Position numbers and translations under genes: made by a program. Source: an uncultured Ruminococcus sp. (GTDB lineage: Bacteria; Bacillota; Clostridia; Oscillospirales; Acutalibacteraceae). Taken from it: 10,244 bases of DNA. Position 1 is the first letter of the stretch, and each line of letters begins with the position of its first letter. The stretch covers positions 1 through 10,244 of the forward strand of contig CACZPV010000321.1 in the NCBI GenBank assembly GCA_902783065.1. Direction: 5' to 3'. The notes beneath the pieces are model-generated. The model was not told the origin of the DNA. It saw only the letters and a program-made list of their open reading frames with translations, and searched no databases. Of this stretch, positions 1 through 7,054 are shown piece after piece.

Positions 1-332
1 TTCGTTTTTCCCGACTTCCGACGGCTCGCTGCGAAAAAAGCTGTCGCCTCTGCCAATATTTCATTTTCTTCCTGTAGTCTCTTGTTTGCCTTCTCAAGCT
101 CTTTATTTTTCTTTCTGAGGGTATTCAGTTCTTCTGCAAGGCTCATTGCTCCTTCCGGTGTCTGACTTCCCTTGCCCAAGTCTATGTAGCCTTTCTTTGC
201 CTTTACTATCCACCCATACAGCGTTCCTTTGGGTATTCCCAATTCTTCTGCTGCTTTTCCACTTCCTATCTTGTTGGCTAATTTTACCGCTTCCTTTTGG
301 TATTCCTCATCGTATTTCCTTTGTTCACTCAT
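1..332 (-). CDS. IS3-family transposase OrfA (helix-turn-helix), open at window edge
   Basis: The ATG is at 332-330 and 110 codons are readable without a stop before the window edge. Residues about 10-45 form a helix-turn-helix of the IS3 OrfA type (AVKLANKIG... KAAEELGIPKGTLYGW). A leucine zipper follows, with Leu at 65, 72, 79, 86 and 93, then the family-typical ILAEATAFFAASRRK ending. OrfA binds the inverted repeats; in this family it is normally fused to the DDE-catalytic OrfB by a -1 frameshift near the orfA end. An A-run (GGA AAA ACG) lies at the last visible codons and could be the slip site, but the downstream frame is not visible. A GAAAGG ribosome binding site sits at about 343-348. 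I see no frameshift or truncation in the visible part. Confidence 0.88.
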   Translation of the reverse strand, partial: MSEQRKYDEEYQKEAVKLANKIGSGKAAEELGIPKGTLYGWIVKAKKGYIDLGKGSQTPEGAMSLAEELNTLRKKNKELEKANKRLQEENEILAEATAFFAASRRKSGKT

Positions 333-358
333 TTTTGACACAACCTTTCTTATTTTCT

Positions 359-387
359 ATTCTATTTGTTTGACCTCGTTGTGTCAA
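359..387 (-). promoter_or_regulatory. Promoter of the IS orfA
   Basis: On the minus strand a perfect TTGACA (387-382) is separated by 17 nt from TAGAAT (364-359). This lies just inside the element end and about 27 nt before the orfA start, as expected for an IS promoter overlapping the terminal repeat. Confidence 0.6.
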
Positions 388-468
388 CTTTTATTGTACA
401 CCATCAAATAAGTCTTTTTATCACTATTTGACAGTCTGAAGTTTAATACCATACATAATAATAAATCT

Positions 469-514
469 AAACAGTAGCAATATCGGGACAAAAGTCTCAA
501 TATTGCTACTGTTT
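469..514. repeat. Long perfect hairpin; possible terminator between IS and amidohydrolase gene
   Basis: The arms AAACAGTAGCAATAT (469-483) and ATATTGCTACTGTTT (500-514) are a perfect 15-bp inverted repeat. Inside them GGGAC (485-489) can pair with GTCTC (494-498), with one G-U pair, leaving an AAAA loop. It lies downstream of the minus-strand amidohydrolase gene, so it could end that transcript. The flanking sequence on either strand is only T-rich, not a clean T-run, so the terminator role is uncertain. It could instead be a small mobile palindrome. Confidence 0.5.
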
Positions 515-658
515 GGTTTGATAAAACAGAGAACTGACATGATATGTCATTCCGGTTTTCTCATACTGAACTGCCGGATCGTTTTCCAGACAGCATTGTG
601 CATAAAATACGAATGTGAAATTTGTAGATTCTTCAGAACAGCGATCCGCAAAACTCAT
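506..658 (-). CDS. Possible 50-residue small protein, unrecognised
   Basis: An ATG at 658-656 opens a 50-codon frame that stops at TAG (508-506), inside the arm of the 469-514 hairpin. The product starts MSFADRCSEESTNF and ends MTYHVSSLFYQTKQ. I recognise no family and no membrane segment or signal peptide. No good ribosome binding site precedes the ATG, and the start overlaps a promoter-like site facing the other way. It may be the decayed end of a gene cut short near the IS, or not coding at all. Confidence 0.2.
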   Translation of the reverse strand: MSFADRCSEESTNFTFVFYAQCCLENDPAVQYEKTGMTYHVSSLFYQTKQ

Positions 659-686
659 TGACTTTAATACTGTAAAGTGCTATAAT
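658..686 (+). promoter_or_regulatory. Promoter-like site facing right, no gene downstream
   Basis: TTGACT (658-663), a 17-nt spacer and TATAAT (681-686) make an almost consensus sigma-70/SigA promoter on the plus strand. The sequence it would transcribe runs into the 3' end of the minus-strand amidohydrolase gene (713-1552), so the transcript would be antisense. No convincing plus-strand reading frame follows. Chance occurrence in AT-rich DNA is possible. Confidence 0.4.
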
Positions 687-712
687 GTATAGGTACTTTT
701 CCTTTTGAATAC

Positions 713-1552
713 TCATCCCTGTCCGGATAACAGTTTTTCAGCATTACGAAAAAGAATCATTTCCTTCTCAGTATCACTGATGCCCTTCAAAGCTCTGAAA
801 TGCTCAAGATAGGCACTCTGATCATTCCAGGGACTGTCTGTTGCAAAAAGGATCTTATCTGCTCCATGTGTCCGGATCACCCTGACAACATCTTCGTCAT
901 CCGTATCACAGAAACTTTGCAGAGATGAGAACGAACAGCTTATATCAATATAGCAGCTGCTGCCCAGCAAATATTTCTCCACATCCTTGTGAACATACAT
1001 TCCACCAAGATGGGCAAATATCATAAATGGTTTGCATACACCTGTTGCTGCGGTAACACGATCCAATACAGCTCTGCCGCGCTCGGGTGTACAATGAATC
1101 ACATCAAATGCCGGATCTACACCTGCATGAGTCACAACCAGCAATCCAAGACGGGCACATTCTGTGAGAATGGTAATATAGCGCTCATCATCAATAAACG
1201 TACCGGTATAATCGGGATGGATCTTGATTCCCCTGAATCCGCTGTCTTTCAGAAAGCGTAGCTTTGCGGGAATGTCATCATCGTCAGGATGGATTCCGCC
1301 GAAAGAAACTAATCCCTCACAGTTTTCATTAATGTATGCGGCATAACGATTTATCGTTTCAAACTGACCCTTACGGGTCGCAACAGGAAGAATAACTGAT
1401 TTGTCGATCCCTGCCTTTTTCATGCTTTCCTGCAAATCTGCTGCTGTCCCGCCTGTATATGCCCTGACATCCGGTGCAGCTTGTGTCAGCGCACGTATGG
1501 TTGCGGCTGCGATCTTTTCAGGATAAATGTGTGTATGAAAATCAATCACCAT
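713..1552 (-). CDS. Metal-dependent amidohydrolase, TIM-barrel (amidohydrolase_2-like)
   Basis: The 279-residue protein starts with the HxH metal-binding pair of the amidohydrolase superfamily (VIDFHTHIYP, His6 and His8). Other expected metal or active-site segments follow in order: GGIHPD (His89), GIKIHPD (110-113), VVTHAG (His142), IFAHLGG (His181) and ILFATDSPW (Asp239). This is the order of PF04909-type proteins, which include hydrolases and non-oxidative decarboxylases acting on ring acids. It is predicted cytosolic and metal-bound; its substrate cannot be read from the sequence. The start is supported by GGAGGA at 1564-1559, 6 nt before the ATG. It points away from the aromatic-acid cluster, and a shared role with that cluster is only a guess. 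Stop TGA at 715-713. No damage is visible. Confidence 0.85.
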   Translation of the reverse strand: MVIDFHTHIYPEKIAAATIRALTQAAPDVRAYTGGTAADLQESMKKAGIDKSVILPVATRKGQFETINRYAAYINENCEGLVSFGGIHPDDDDIPAKLRFLKDSGFRGIKIHPDYTGTFIDDERYITILTECARLGLLVVTHAGVDPAFDVIHCTPERGRAVLDRVTAATGVCKPFMIFAHLGGMYVHKDVEKYLLGSSCYIDISCSFSSLQSFCDTDDEDVVRVIRTHGADKILFATDSPWNDQSAYLEHFRALKGISDTEKEMILFRNAEKLLSGQG

Positions 1553-1773
1553 TATGATTCCTCCAAAATCACCTTTGTATAATTTAATATGTGATGCGGT
1601 TAATCCGCTGAGATAAGGAAAATCTGATAGTTTTTTAATGTTCGGCAGCTATGTGTGGACTAAGCCTGCGTAATGCCGATACCGGCTATATAAAAAATAT
1701 AAAGCATTTTCTTTCAGTATTTCCTTAACAACAATAACACATATTATTAAATATATAATTCTATAAAAGAAAT
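1553..1773. other. Divergent intergenic spacer, left half
   Basis: This AT-rich stretch precedes the first repeat copy. Apart from the amidohydrolase ribosome binding site I see a short operator-like palindrome GCGGTTAATCCGC at 1596-1608, in the leader of the amidohydrolase gene, and several runs of TATA-like sequence at 1687-1767. I could not settle on a well-spaced promoter for either flanking gene. A 63-codon minus-strand frame crosses it but is not convincing. Confidence 0.4.
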
Positions 1774-1959
1774 AGCCGATTGTAAAAAGGCGAATGTTTG
1801 TGCCGCCTGCGGCGGCACAAACATTCGCACAGAAATTCAAAAAGTCATCGTTTTTGACTCTTTGTCTAAGAAAATGACGGATTACAGCTGAGAAAAATCA
1901 TAAACACATGATGTCAAAAAACACTTGGGCAAAGAAATTTCAGACTTTTACAATCGTCT
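1774..1959 (+). repeat. Intergenic repeat copy 1 (MITE-like, with GC-rich hairpin)
   Basis: The left end AGCCGATTGTAAAA (1774-1787) is matched by an inverted right end, TTTTACAATCG (1946-1956). The interior holds a perfect 18-bp hairpin (1790-1828). After it comes the family core: GAAAATGACGGATTACAGC (1870-1888) through CACATGATGTCAAAAAAC (1905-1922), closely matched in copy 3. The left flank ATTCTATAAAA (1758-1768) recurs before copy 2 at 1960-1970, so the two copies look like a tandem pair with shared flanking sequence. No reading frame of note is inside. It behaves like a short non-autonomous element or a structured leader. Confidence 0.75.
1790..1828. repeat. Perfect 18-bp GC-rich hairpin inside repeat copy 1
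   Basis: The left arm at 1790-1807 (GCGAATGTTTGTGCCGCC) pairs without mismatch with the right arm at 1811-1828 around a TGC loop. No T-run follows on either strand, so it is not a standard terminator. It resembles REP-type palindromes in compactness and GC content. The corresponding hairpin in copy 2 has a related but different sequence and is also almost fully paired. Confidence 0.8.
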
Positions 1960-1973
1960 ATTCTATAAAAAAC

Positions 1974-2126
1974 AGCCGATTGTAAATTGGCGAAAGGTTG
2001 TCTGCCCGCCGTAGGCGGGCAGACAACTCGCCAAAATTCGATAATCCTTTAAAAGTGGAGAAAAATGTAAAAGATTAAATATCAAAATCCACTTTAACAG
2101 TTGATTCTTTGATTTTACAATCAGCT
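1974..2126 (+). repeat. Intergenic repeat copy 2 (MITE-like, before the symporter gene)
   Basis: It begins AGCCGATTGTAAA (1974-1986) and ends TTTTACAATCAGCT (2113-2126), giving imperfect inverted ends. It contains a GC-rich hairpin at 1989-2032 and a second inverted pair, AAAGTGGA (2052-2059) with TCCACTTT (2088-2095). Its central part differs from the core shared by copies 1, 3 and 4. Its right end lies 31 nt before the symporter ATG. The preceding TATAAA at 1964-1969 sits at the same 4-nt distance from the repeat start as the TATAAT before copy 3, but I see no convincing -35 box here. Confidence 0.7.
1989..2032. repeat. GC-rich hairpin inside repeat copy 2
   Basis: GGCGA (1989-1993) pairs with TCGCC (2028-2032). 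After a 3-nt AAG bulge, GTTGTCTGCCCGCC (1997-2010) pairs perfectly with GGCGGGCAGACAAC (2014-2027) around a GTA loop. It occupies the same place in the repeat as the hairpin of copy 1 and begins with the same GGCGAA, but the two stems differ at several positions while staying paired. Confidence 0.8.
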
Positions 2127-2157
2127 ATACAAAAGAAATATAAGGAGACTATAGCAC

Positions 2158-3798
2158 ATGGATATGTTCATCAAAGTCCTGTTTCTTGTCGTGTTCTTTG
2201 CGATCATGATAGGTGTCGGAATTTACTGCCGCAAACAGGCAACCAATGTAAATGGTTTTGTACTGGGTAACCGCTCAGTGGGCCCGTGGCTGACTGCGTT
2301 TGCTTTCGGCACATCCTATTTTTCCGCAGTTATTTTTGTCGGATATGCCGGACAGTTCGGTTGGAGGTTCGGTCTTGCATCCACCTGGATAGGACTGGGA
2401 AATGCCTTCATCGGTTCCCTTCTGGCATGGAACATCCTCGGCAGACGTACAAGAGTTATGACCCAGCATCTTGATTCTGCTACAATGCCTGACTTTTTCG
2501 CTAAGAGATATGATTCAAAGGCACTTAAAATTGCTGCCTCAATCATTATTTTTGTATTCCTGATCCCGTACACTGCATCCCTCTACAACGGTTTGTCACG
2601 ATTGTTCGGTATGGCATTCGGGATCCCGTACAGCTACTGCGTCATCGCTATGGCGGTTCTCACAGGCATATATGTGGTTCTCGGAGGCTATATGGCAACA
2701 GCCATCAATGACTTTATTCAGGGCATTATTATGCTGGTAGGAATTGTTGCTGTCATTGCTGCCGTTCTGCAGGTCCACGGCGGTTTAACGGAAAGTATTG
2801 CGCTTCTGTCCCGTGAAATAGCAAAAACACCCTCCGGCACAGAGTTCTTTGGCGCCTATACCTCCTTCTTCGGGCCGGACATCCCTGCTCTGATCGGTGT
2901 GGTCATTCTGACTTCACTCGGCACCTGGGGTCTGCCGCAGATGGTTCAGAAATTCTATGCGATCAAGTCTGAAAAATCTATCAGCACAGGTACCATCGTT
3001 TCAACTATCTTTGCTATCGTTGTTGCCGGGGGCTGCTATTTTCTCGGCGGCTTCGGCAGACTGTTCGGTCAGCCCGGCGCAGACGGAAAGCCTGAGGGCG
3101 GCTATGACAACGTTATTCCTTCCATGCTGGAAAACCTTCCTTCGGTTCTGATAGGCATTGTGGTGGTACTTGTTCTTTCTGCATCCATGAGTACGCTGTC
3201 AAGTCTTGTACTGACATCCAGTTCTGTACTCACTATCGACTTTATTGACCCTGTTTTCTGCAGTAAAAAGTCACTGAGTGAAAAGAAAAAGGTTCTTCTG
3301 ATGAGAATATTTATCATCTTTTTCATTGCAGTTTCTGCTTTGATTGCCATTATTCAGGCAAACTCACCTGTTTTGTTCATTTCACAGATGATGGGTGTTT
3401 CCTGGGGCGCACTTGCGGGTGCATTCCTTGCGCCGTTTATGTACGGTCTATATATGAAACGAGTTCCGAAAATCGCAGTCTGGTTTAATTTTGTTCTTGG
3501 TTTGGGAATCTCAATTGCATCCTTTATATGCAACCTGACAGGAGTTACATTCAGCAATGAACTGCTGGAATATTTCAAATCTCCTATCAATGCCGGTGTT
3601 CTGGCAATGATTTCAGGAATTGTTCTTACTCCGCTGATCACCCTTATTGCCCCGGCAAAAGATACAGCAAGAACAGATCAGATATTCTCCTGCTATAACA
3701 GAAAAGTAACTGTATCATCAAAAAAATCTATAGGTGAAAATGAATCGCCGGTCCCCGTTGCACAAAAGCCTAAAAAGAAAGGCAAAAAAAATAATTGA
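2158..3798 (+). CDS. Sodium:solute symporter (SSS family)
   Basis: A 546-residue polytopic membrane protein with about 13 hydrophobic segments, the usual size of the SSS family (TC 2.A.21), which couples Na+ entry to solute uptake. Family marks are the GNRSVGPWLTAFAFGTSYFS segment near the N-terminus, GGYMATAINDFIQG (176-189) and the Ser/Thr-rich SASMSTLSS (341-349), where the second sodium site lies in characterised members. About 45 hydrophilic residues at the C-terminus end in a Lys-rich tail (KPKKKGKKNN), probably cytosolic. AAGGAG at 2142-2147 supports the first ATG. The first ligase gene follows after 16 nt, so co-transcription is likely. The substrate is not readable; the neighbourhood suggests an arylacetate or related organic acid. 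Confidence 0.88.
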   Translation: MDMFIKVLFLVVFFAIMIGVGIYCRKQATNVNGFVLGNRSVGPWLTAFAFGTSYFSAVIFVGYAGQFGWRFGLASTWIGLGNAFIGSLLAWNILGRRTRVMTQHLDSATMPDFFAKRYDSKALKIAASIIIFVFLIPYTASLYNGLSRLFGMAFGIPYSYCVIAMAVLTGIYVVLGGYMATAINDFIQGIIMLVGIVAVIAAVLQVHGGLTESIALLSREIAKTPSGTEFFGAYTSFFGPDIPALIGVVILTSLGTWGLPQMVQKFYAIKSEKSISTGTIVSTIFAIVVAGGCYFLGGFGRLFGQPGADGKPEGGYDNVIPSMLENLPSVLIGIVVVLVLSASMSTLSSLVLTSSSVLTIDFIDPVFCSKKSLSEKKKVLLMRIFIIFFIAVSALIAIIQANSPVLFISQMMGVSWGALAGAFLAPFMYGLYMKRVPKIAVWFNFVLGLGISIASFICNLTGVTFSNELLEYFKSPINAGVLAMISGIVLTPLITLIAPAKDTARTDQIFSCYNRKVTVSSKKSIGENESPVPVAQKPKKKGKKNN

Positions 3799-3814
3799 AA
3801 AGGAAAGATGAAAA

Positions 3815-5116
3815 ATGATGTTTCAAAAAGACATTGAAACTCTGCCGCGAGAACAAATCGAAGCTATTCAGCTTGAACGCCTGAAGCAGACCGTAAAATA
3901 CTGCTACGATAACGTGCCGCTGTATCACAAGCGTCTGACAGATGCAGGTGTGGGCGACGGTTCAAAAATTAAAGCCTTATCCGACATTGAATACATCCCC
4001 TTCACAACAAAGGACGACTTTCGTGACAACTACCCATTCGGACTTAGTGCTGTTCCGATGAAGGATATTGTCCGTATACACGCCTCCTCCGGTACAACCG
4101 GCAAGCCTACCGTTGGTGTCTATACAAAGGAAGATCTTCGTATATGGGCAGACTGTGTATCTCGTGTGGCTGTTGCCGGCGGTGTAACAGCCGATGATAT
4201 CATTCAGATAAGCTTCGGATACGGATTGTTCACAGGCGCTCTGGGTCTTCATTATGGACTTGAAAACATCGGAGCCACTGTTATTCCGGCATCCTCCGGA
4301 AATACTGAGAAACAGCTGATGATGATGCGTGATTATGGTGTTACCGGACTGGTTGCTACACCTTCCTATGCTCTGTATCTGTCCGAGGCTGCAAAGGAAG
4401 CCGGTTATCCCCTGTCTGATTATTCTCTGCGTCTTGGAATACTTGGCTCAGAACCATGTACTCCTGCCATGCGCTCACAGATAGAATCCAATTTCAATAT
4501 CCGTGTATCAGATAACTACGGCATGACTGAACTTGGCGGTCCCGGTGTATCCGGCGACTGCGAAGCAAGAAATGGTATGCATTTTGCAGAGGATCATTTC
4601 CTGCCCGAAATCATAGATACCGAAACCGGAAAGCGTCTTGGCGAAGGAGAAGTCGGCGAACTTGTTATCACTACCCTCACACGCAAGGGTATGCCGGTTC
4701 TGCGCTATCGTACCAAGGATATTACAAAAATCAGCTATGAACCATGCCCCTGCGGCAGAACACATGCCCGTATGTCAAAAACTATGGGCAGAACTGACGA
4801 TATGCTTATCATAAAAGGTGTAAATGTGTTCCCGACACAGATTGAAAACATCCTCATTAATATCAAAGATATTGCTCCCCACTATATGTTGATTATTACA
4901 CGGGAGCACTTCCGTGACAGCTTGGAAATCAAGGTTGAACTGGACAACGCTGAACTTCTGGAAAACTATCAGCGTCTGAGCGATCTGAAAAAACATATCG
5001 AGAGCAAAATGCAGTCTATTCTCGGTCTGAGAACCAAGGTTACCCTCGTAGCACCAAAAACCATTGAACGCTTCCAGGGAAAAGCCAAAAGAATTGTTGA
5101 CCTGAGAAATCAGTAA
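3815..5116 (+). CDS. paaK: Phenylacetate-CoA ligase family protein (first copy)
   Basis: This 433-residue adenylate-forming enzyme is of PaaK type: arylacetate + ATP + CoA gives arylacetyl-CoA + AMP + PPi. Visible motifs are the ATP-binding loop SSGTTGKPT (91-99), YGMTELGGPG (from Tyr235), the hinge region RTDDMLIIKGVNVFPTQIE, and a C-terminal GKAK with the likely catalytic lysine (423 or 425). Length matches PaaK rather than the longer acyl-CoA synthetases. Two ATGs are adjacent (3815 and 3818); AAGGAAAG just upstream fits either. It lies 16 nt after the symporter gene. The last codons contain the -35 box of a probable promoter for iorA. Phenylacetate, 4-hydroxyphenylacetate or indoleacetate are all possible substrates, and the enzyme could run backward to make ATP. 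Confidence 0.88.
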   Translation: MMFQKDIETLPREQIEAIQLERLKQTVKYCYDNVPLYHKRLTDAGVGDGSKIKALSDIEYIPFTTKDDFRDNYPFGLSAVPMKDIVRIHASSGTTGKPTVGVYTKEDLRIWADCVSRVAVAGGVTADDIIQISFGYGLFTGALGLHYGLENIGATVIPASSGNTEKQLMMMRDYGVTGLVATPSYALYLSEAAKEAGYPLSDYSLRLGILGSEPCTPAMRSQIESNFNIRVSDNYGMTELGGPGVSGDCEARNGMHFAEDHFLPEIIDTETGKRLGEGEVGELVITTLTRKGMPVLRYRTKDITKISYEPCPCGRTHARMSKTMGRTDDMLIIKGVNVFPTQIENILINIKDIAPHYMLIITREHFRDSLEIKVELDNAELLENYQRLSDLKKHIESKMQSILGLRTKVTLVAPKTIERFQGKAKRIVDLRNQ

Positions 5117-5125
5117 CCATATAAT
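5097..5125 (+). promoter_or_regulatory. Internal promoter ahead of iorA
   Basis: TTGACC (5097-5102, inside the last codons of the first paaK), a 17-nt spacer and TATAAT (5120-5125) form a near-consensus housekeeping promoter. The start of transcription would be about 5131-5133, within a base or two of the start of repeat copy 3 (5130). The iorA transcript would thus carry the whole repeat as its leader. Part of the -35 box is also constrained by coding. Confidence 0.55.
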
Positions 5126-5129
5126 AAGC

Positions 5130-5281
5130 AGCCGATTGTAAAAACCCGCTGCGAAAATCAAAAAGCAGTCGTTCCCGATGCAAAATCTACGAAAATGACT
5201 GATTACAGCGGAGAATAATTGTATAACACATGATATCAAAAAACGTATTAGCAAAGGGATTTTATACTTTTACAATCAGCC
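5130..5281 (+). repeat. Intergenic repeat copy 3 (before iorA), foldable
   Basis: Its ends are AGCCGATTGTAAAA (5130-5143) and TTTTACAATCAGCC (5268-5281). It lacks the GC-rich hairpin of copies 1 and 2 and has CCGCTG in its place. The core can fold into a nested stem: CCGCTG (5146-5151) with CAGCGG (5206-5211), AATC (5156-5159) with GATT (5201-5204), and AGTCGTT (5167-5173) with AATGACT (5194-5200), with one G-U pair. The segment 5191-5243 is very close to copy 1 (1870-1922). The right end is 31 nt before the iorA ATG; a ribosome binding site lies in that gap. Confidence 0.78.
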
Positions 5282-5312
5282 GATATAATTAAGATAAAGG
5301 TGGTATCATTTC

Positions 5313-7052
5313 ATGAAAAAACTAATGATTGGTAATGCTGCACTGGCACGGGGGCTTTATGAAGCCGGATGCAGTCTTATTTCAAGCTATCCGGGCACCC
5401 CGAGCACCGAGATCACCGAAGAATTTGCAAAATTCGATGACACATACTGCGAATGGGCACCAAACGAAAAAGTTGCAACAGAAACTGCATTCGGAGCTTC
5501 CCTTCGGGGCAAGCGCTCTGCCTGTTGCATGAAACATGTCGGACTTAATGTAGCTGCCGATCCGCTGTTCACCATGTCCTATACCGGTGTCAATGCCGGT
5601 ATGGTGATTTGCGTTGCAGATGATCCGGGAATGCATTCTTCTCAAAACGAACAGGATTCCCGTCACTATGCTGTTGCTGCTAAGGTCCCGATGCTGGAGC
5701 CTGCTGATTCTCAGGAAGCACTGGATTTTGCAAAGATTGCGTATGAGATTTCCGAACAATTTGACACGCCTGTGTTTATCAAGATGTGTACGCGTGTAGC
5801 TCATTCACAGAGCATTGTAGAAACCGGTGAGCGCATCGAAGCAGAAAAAGTCTACGAAAAGAATCCCCGTAAATATATAATGGCTCCTGCCAATGCAATT
5901 GCACGTCATCCTTTTGTAGAGGAAAGAACCGCAAAGCTGACAGAATATGCCGAATCTTCTGCTGTTAACAGCGTGGAAAAAGGTGACGGCAGCCATGACT
6001 TTGGTATTATTACTTCTTCCACCTCCTACCAATATGTCAAAGAGGTATTTGGCGACAGTGTTTCCGTTCTGAAGCTGGGTATGGTAAACCCGCTGCCGGT
6101 GAAGCTTATACGTGATTTTGCATCTGATAACAAAACTGTATATGTCATTGAAGAACTGGATCCGATCATTGAAACACATTGCAAATCAATCGGAGTAAAC
6201 GTCATCGGAAAGGAAAAATTTTCAATTCTGGGAGAATTTTCACAGAAAACTATTGCAAAAGCTTTTGGTCTGGCAGAAAAGGAAAACGTTTCTCTCGATA
6301 CAGCTATTCCGGTAAGACCTCCTATGATGTGTGCCGGATGTCCGCACCGTGGCATGTACTATGTACTTGCTAAGAATAAAATCACCGTACTTGGCGATAT
6401 CGGCTGCTATACTCTTGGATCAATGCCGCCACTGAATGCTCTTGATATGACTCTGTGTATGGGAGCGTCTGTATCCGGTATTCACGGCTTCAACAAGGCT
6501 GGAGGAAGCGAAACTGAACATAAAACAGTCTGTGTAATCGGTGACTCGACCTTTATGCATTCCGGTGTCACCGGACTTATAAACATAGCCTACAATCAGT
6601 CCAATTCCACAGTAATTATCCTGGATAACTCCATCACCGGTATGACCGGTCATCAACAGAATCCTACTACCGGTCTTAATATAAAGGGTGATCCCGCCGG
6701 CAAGGTTAACCTCGAAAGCCTCTGCCGTTCTGTGGGAATCAATTCCGTCAGAGTTGTCGATCCATATAATCTGGAGGAATGTGAAAAGGCTGTACTGGAA
6801 GAACTGGCAAAGGACGAGCCTTCCGTCATAATTTCCAGACGCCCCTGCGTATTGCTCAAATATGTCAAGCCGAAAAAACCGCTGCACATCAACAAGGATA
6901 AATGCAGAGGCTGCAAACGCTGCATGAAATTCGGATGCCCGGCTATTTCTTTCCGTGACGGTCACGCCGTTATCGACAACACATTATGTATCGGCTGCGG
7001 TGTCTGTGCCGGTCTGTGCCCGTTTGATGCATTTGAAAGTGAGGTAGAGTAA
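5313..7052 (+). CDS. iorA: Indolepyruvate:ferredoxin oxidoreductase, alpha subunit
   Basis: The 579-residue protein has the full IorA layout. The N-terminal pyrimidine-binding domain carries SSYPGTPSTEI (24-34) and NEKVATE (51-57) with its conserved Glu. A central linking domain follows, then the thiamine diphosphate domain with CAGCPHRG, GDIGCYTLG (from 361) and GDST...DNSITGMTG (410-446). The C-terminus has two [4Fe-4S] motifs: Cys531/534/537/542 and Cys559/562/565/569. With IorB it interconverts arylpyruvate + CoA + oxidised ferredoxin with arylacetyl-CoA + CO2 + reduced ferredoxin (EC 1.2.7.8), in the anaerobic cytosol. AAAGGTGG at 5296-5303 supports the start. iorB follows after 2 nt. 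A nearby promoter and repeat copy 3 precede it, so it may be transcribed apart from the first two genes. Confidence 0.95.
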   Translation: MKKLMIGNAALARGLYEAGCSLISSYPGTPSTEITEEFAKFDDTYCEWAPNEKVATETAFGASLRGKRSACCMKHVGLNVAADPLFTMSYTGVNAGMVICVADDPGMHSSQNEQDSRHYAVAAKVPMLEPADSQEALDFAKIAYEISEQFDTPVFIKMCTRVAHSQSIVETGERIEAEKVYEKNPRKYIMAPANAIARHPFVEERTAKLTEYAESSAVNSVEKGDGSHDFGIITSSTSYQYVKEVFGDSVSVLKLGMVNPLPVKLIRDFASDNKTVYVIEELDPIIETHCKSIGVNVIGKEKFSILGEFSQKTIAKAFGLAEKENVSLDTAIPVRPPMMCAGCPHRGMYYVLAKNKITVLGDIGCYTLGSMPPLNALDMTLCMGASVSGIHGFNKAGGSETEHKTVCVIGDSTFMHSGVTGLINIAYNQSNSTVIILDNSITGMTGHQQNPTTGLNIKGDPAGKVNLESLCRSVGINSVRVVDPYNLEECEKAVLEELAKDEPSVIISRRPCVLLKYVKPKKPLHINKDKCRGCKRCMKFGCPAISFRDGHAVIDNTLCIGCGVCAGLCPFDAFESEVE

Positions 7053-7054
7053 TA

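Larger units (their letters stand above)
1..400 (-). mobile_element. IS3-family insertion sequence, partial (orfA end)
   Basis: This is the left part of an insertion sequence read on the minus strand. It contains orfA (3-332), a promoter at 359-387 and a likely outer end at about 400. On the minus strand that end reads TGTACAATAAAAGTTGACAC; starting with TG is typical of IS3-family inverted repeats. orfB and the other end lie outside the window, so the matching inverted repeat and the target-site duplication cannot be checked. The family call rests on the orfA protein; the exact boundary at 400 is inferred from the TGTAC start and the change of sequence character beyond it. Confidence 0.75.

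Noticed and set aside
146..411. Plus-strand hydrophobic frames across the left end
   Set aside because: They are the complement of the IS orfA gene; the Leu/Phe/Ser richness comes from reading the Lys/Glu-rich coding strand backward.
1649..1840. 63-codon minus-strand frame before the amidohydrolase gene
   Set aside because: It starts inside the hairpin arm of repeat copy 1 and its hydrophobic run is what AT-rich intergenic DNA gives by chance. No ribosome binding site and no recognisable family.
4775..5254. 159-codon minus-strand frame overlapping the first ligase and repeat copy 3
   Set aside because: It is antisense to a clear gene along most of its length, and its product has the Phe/Cys-rich composition typical of shadow frames.
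5282..5312. T-box or other known riboswitch ahead of iorA
   Set aside because: The GGTGGTATC near the start is only the ribosome binding site. No T-box conserved motif, specifier loop or terminator/antiterminator pair is visible.
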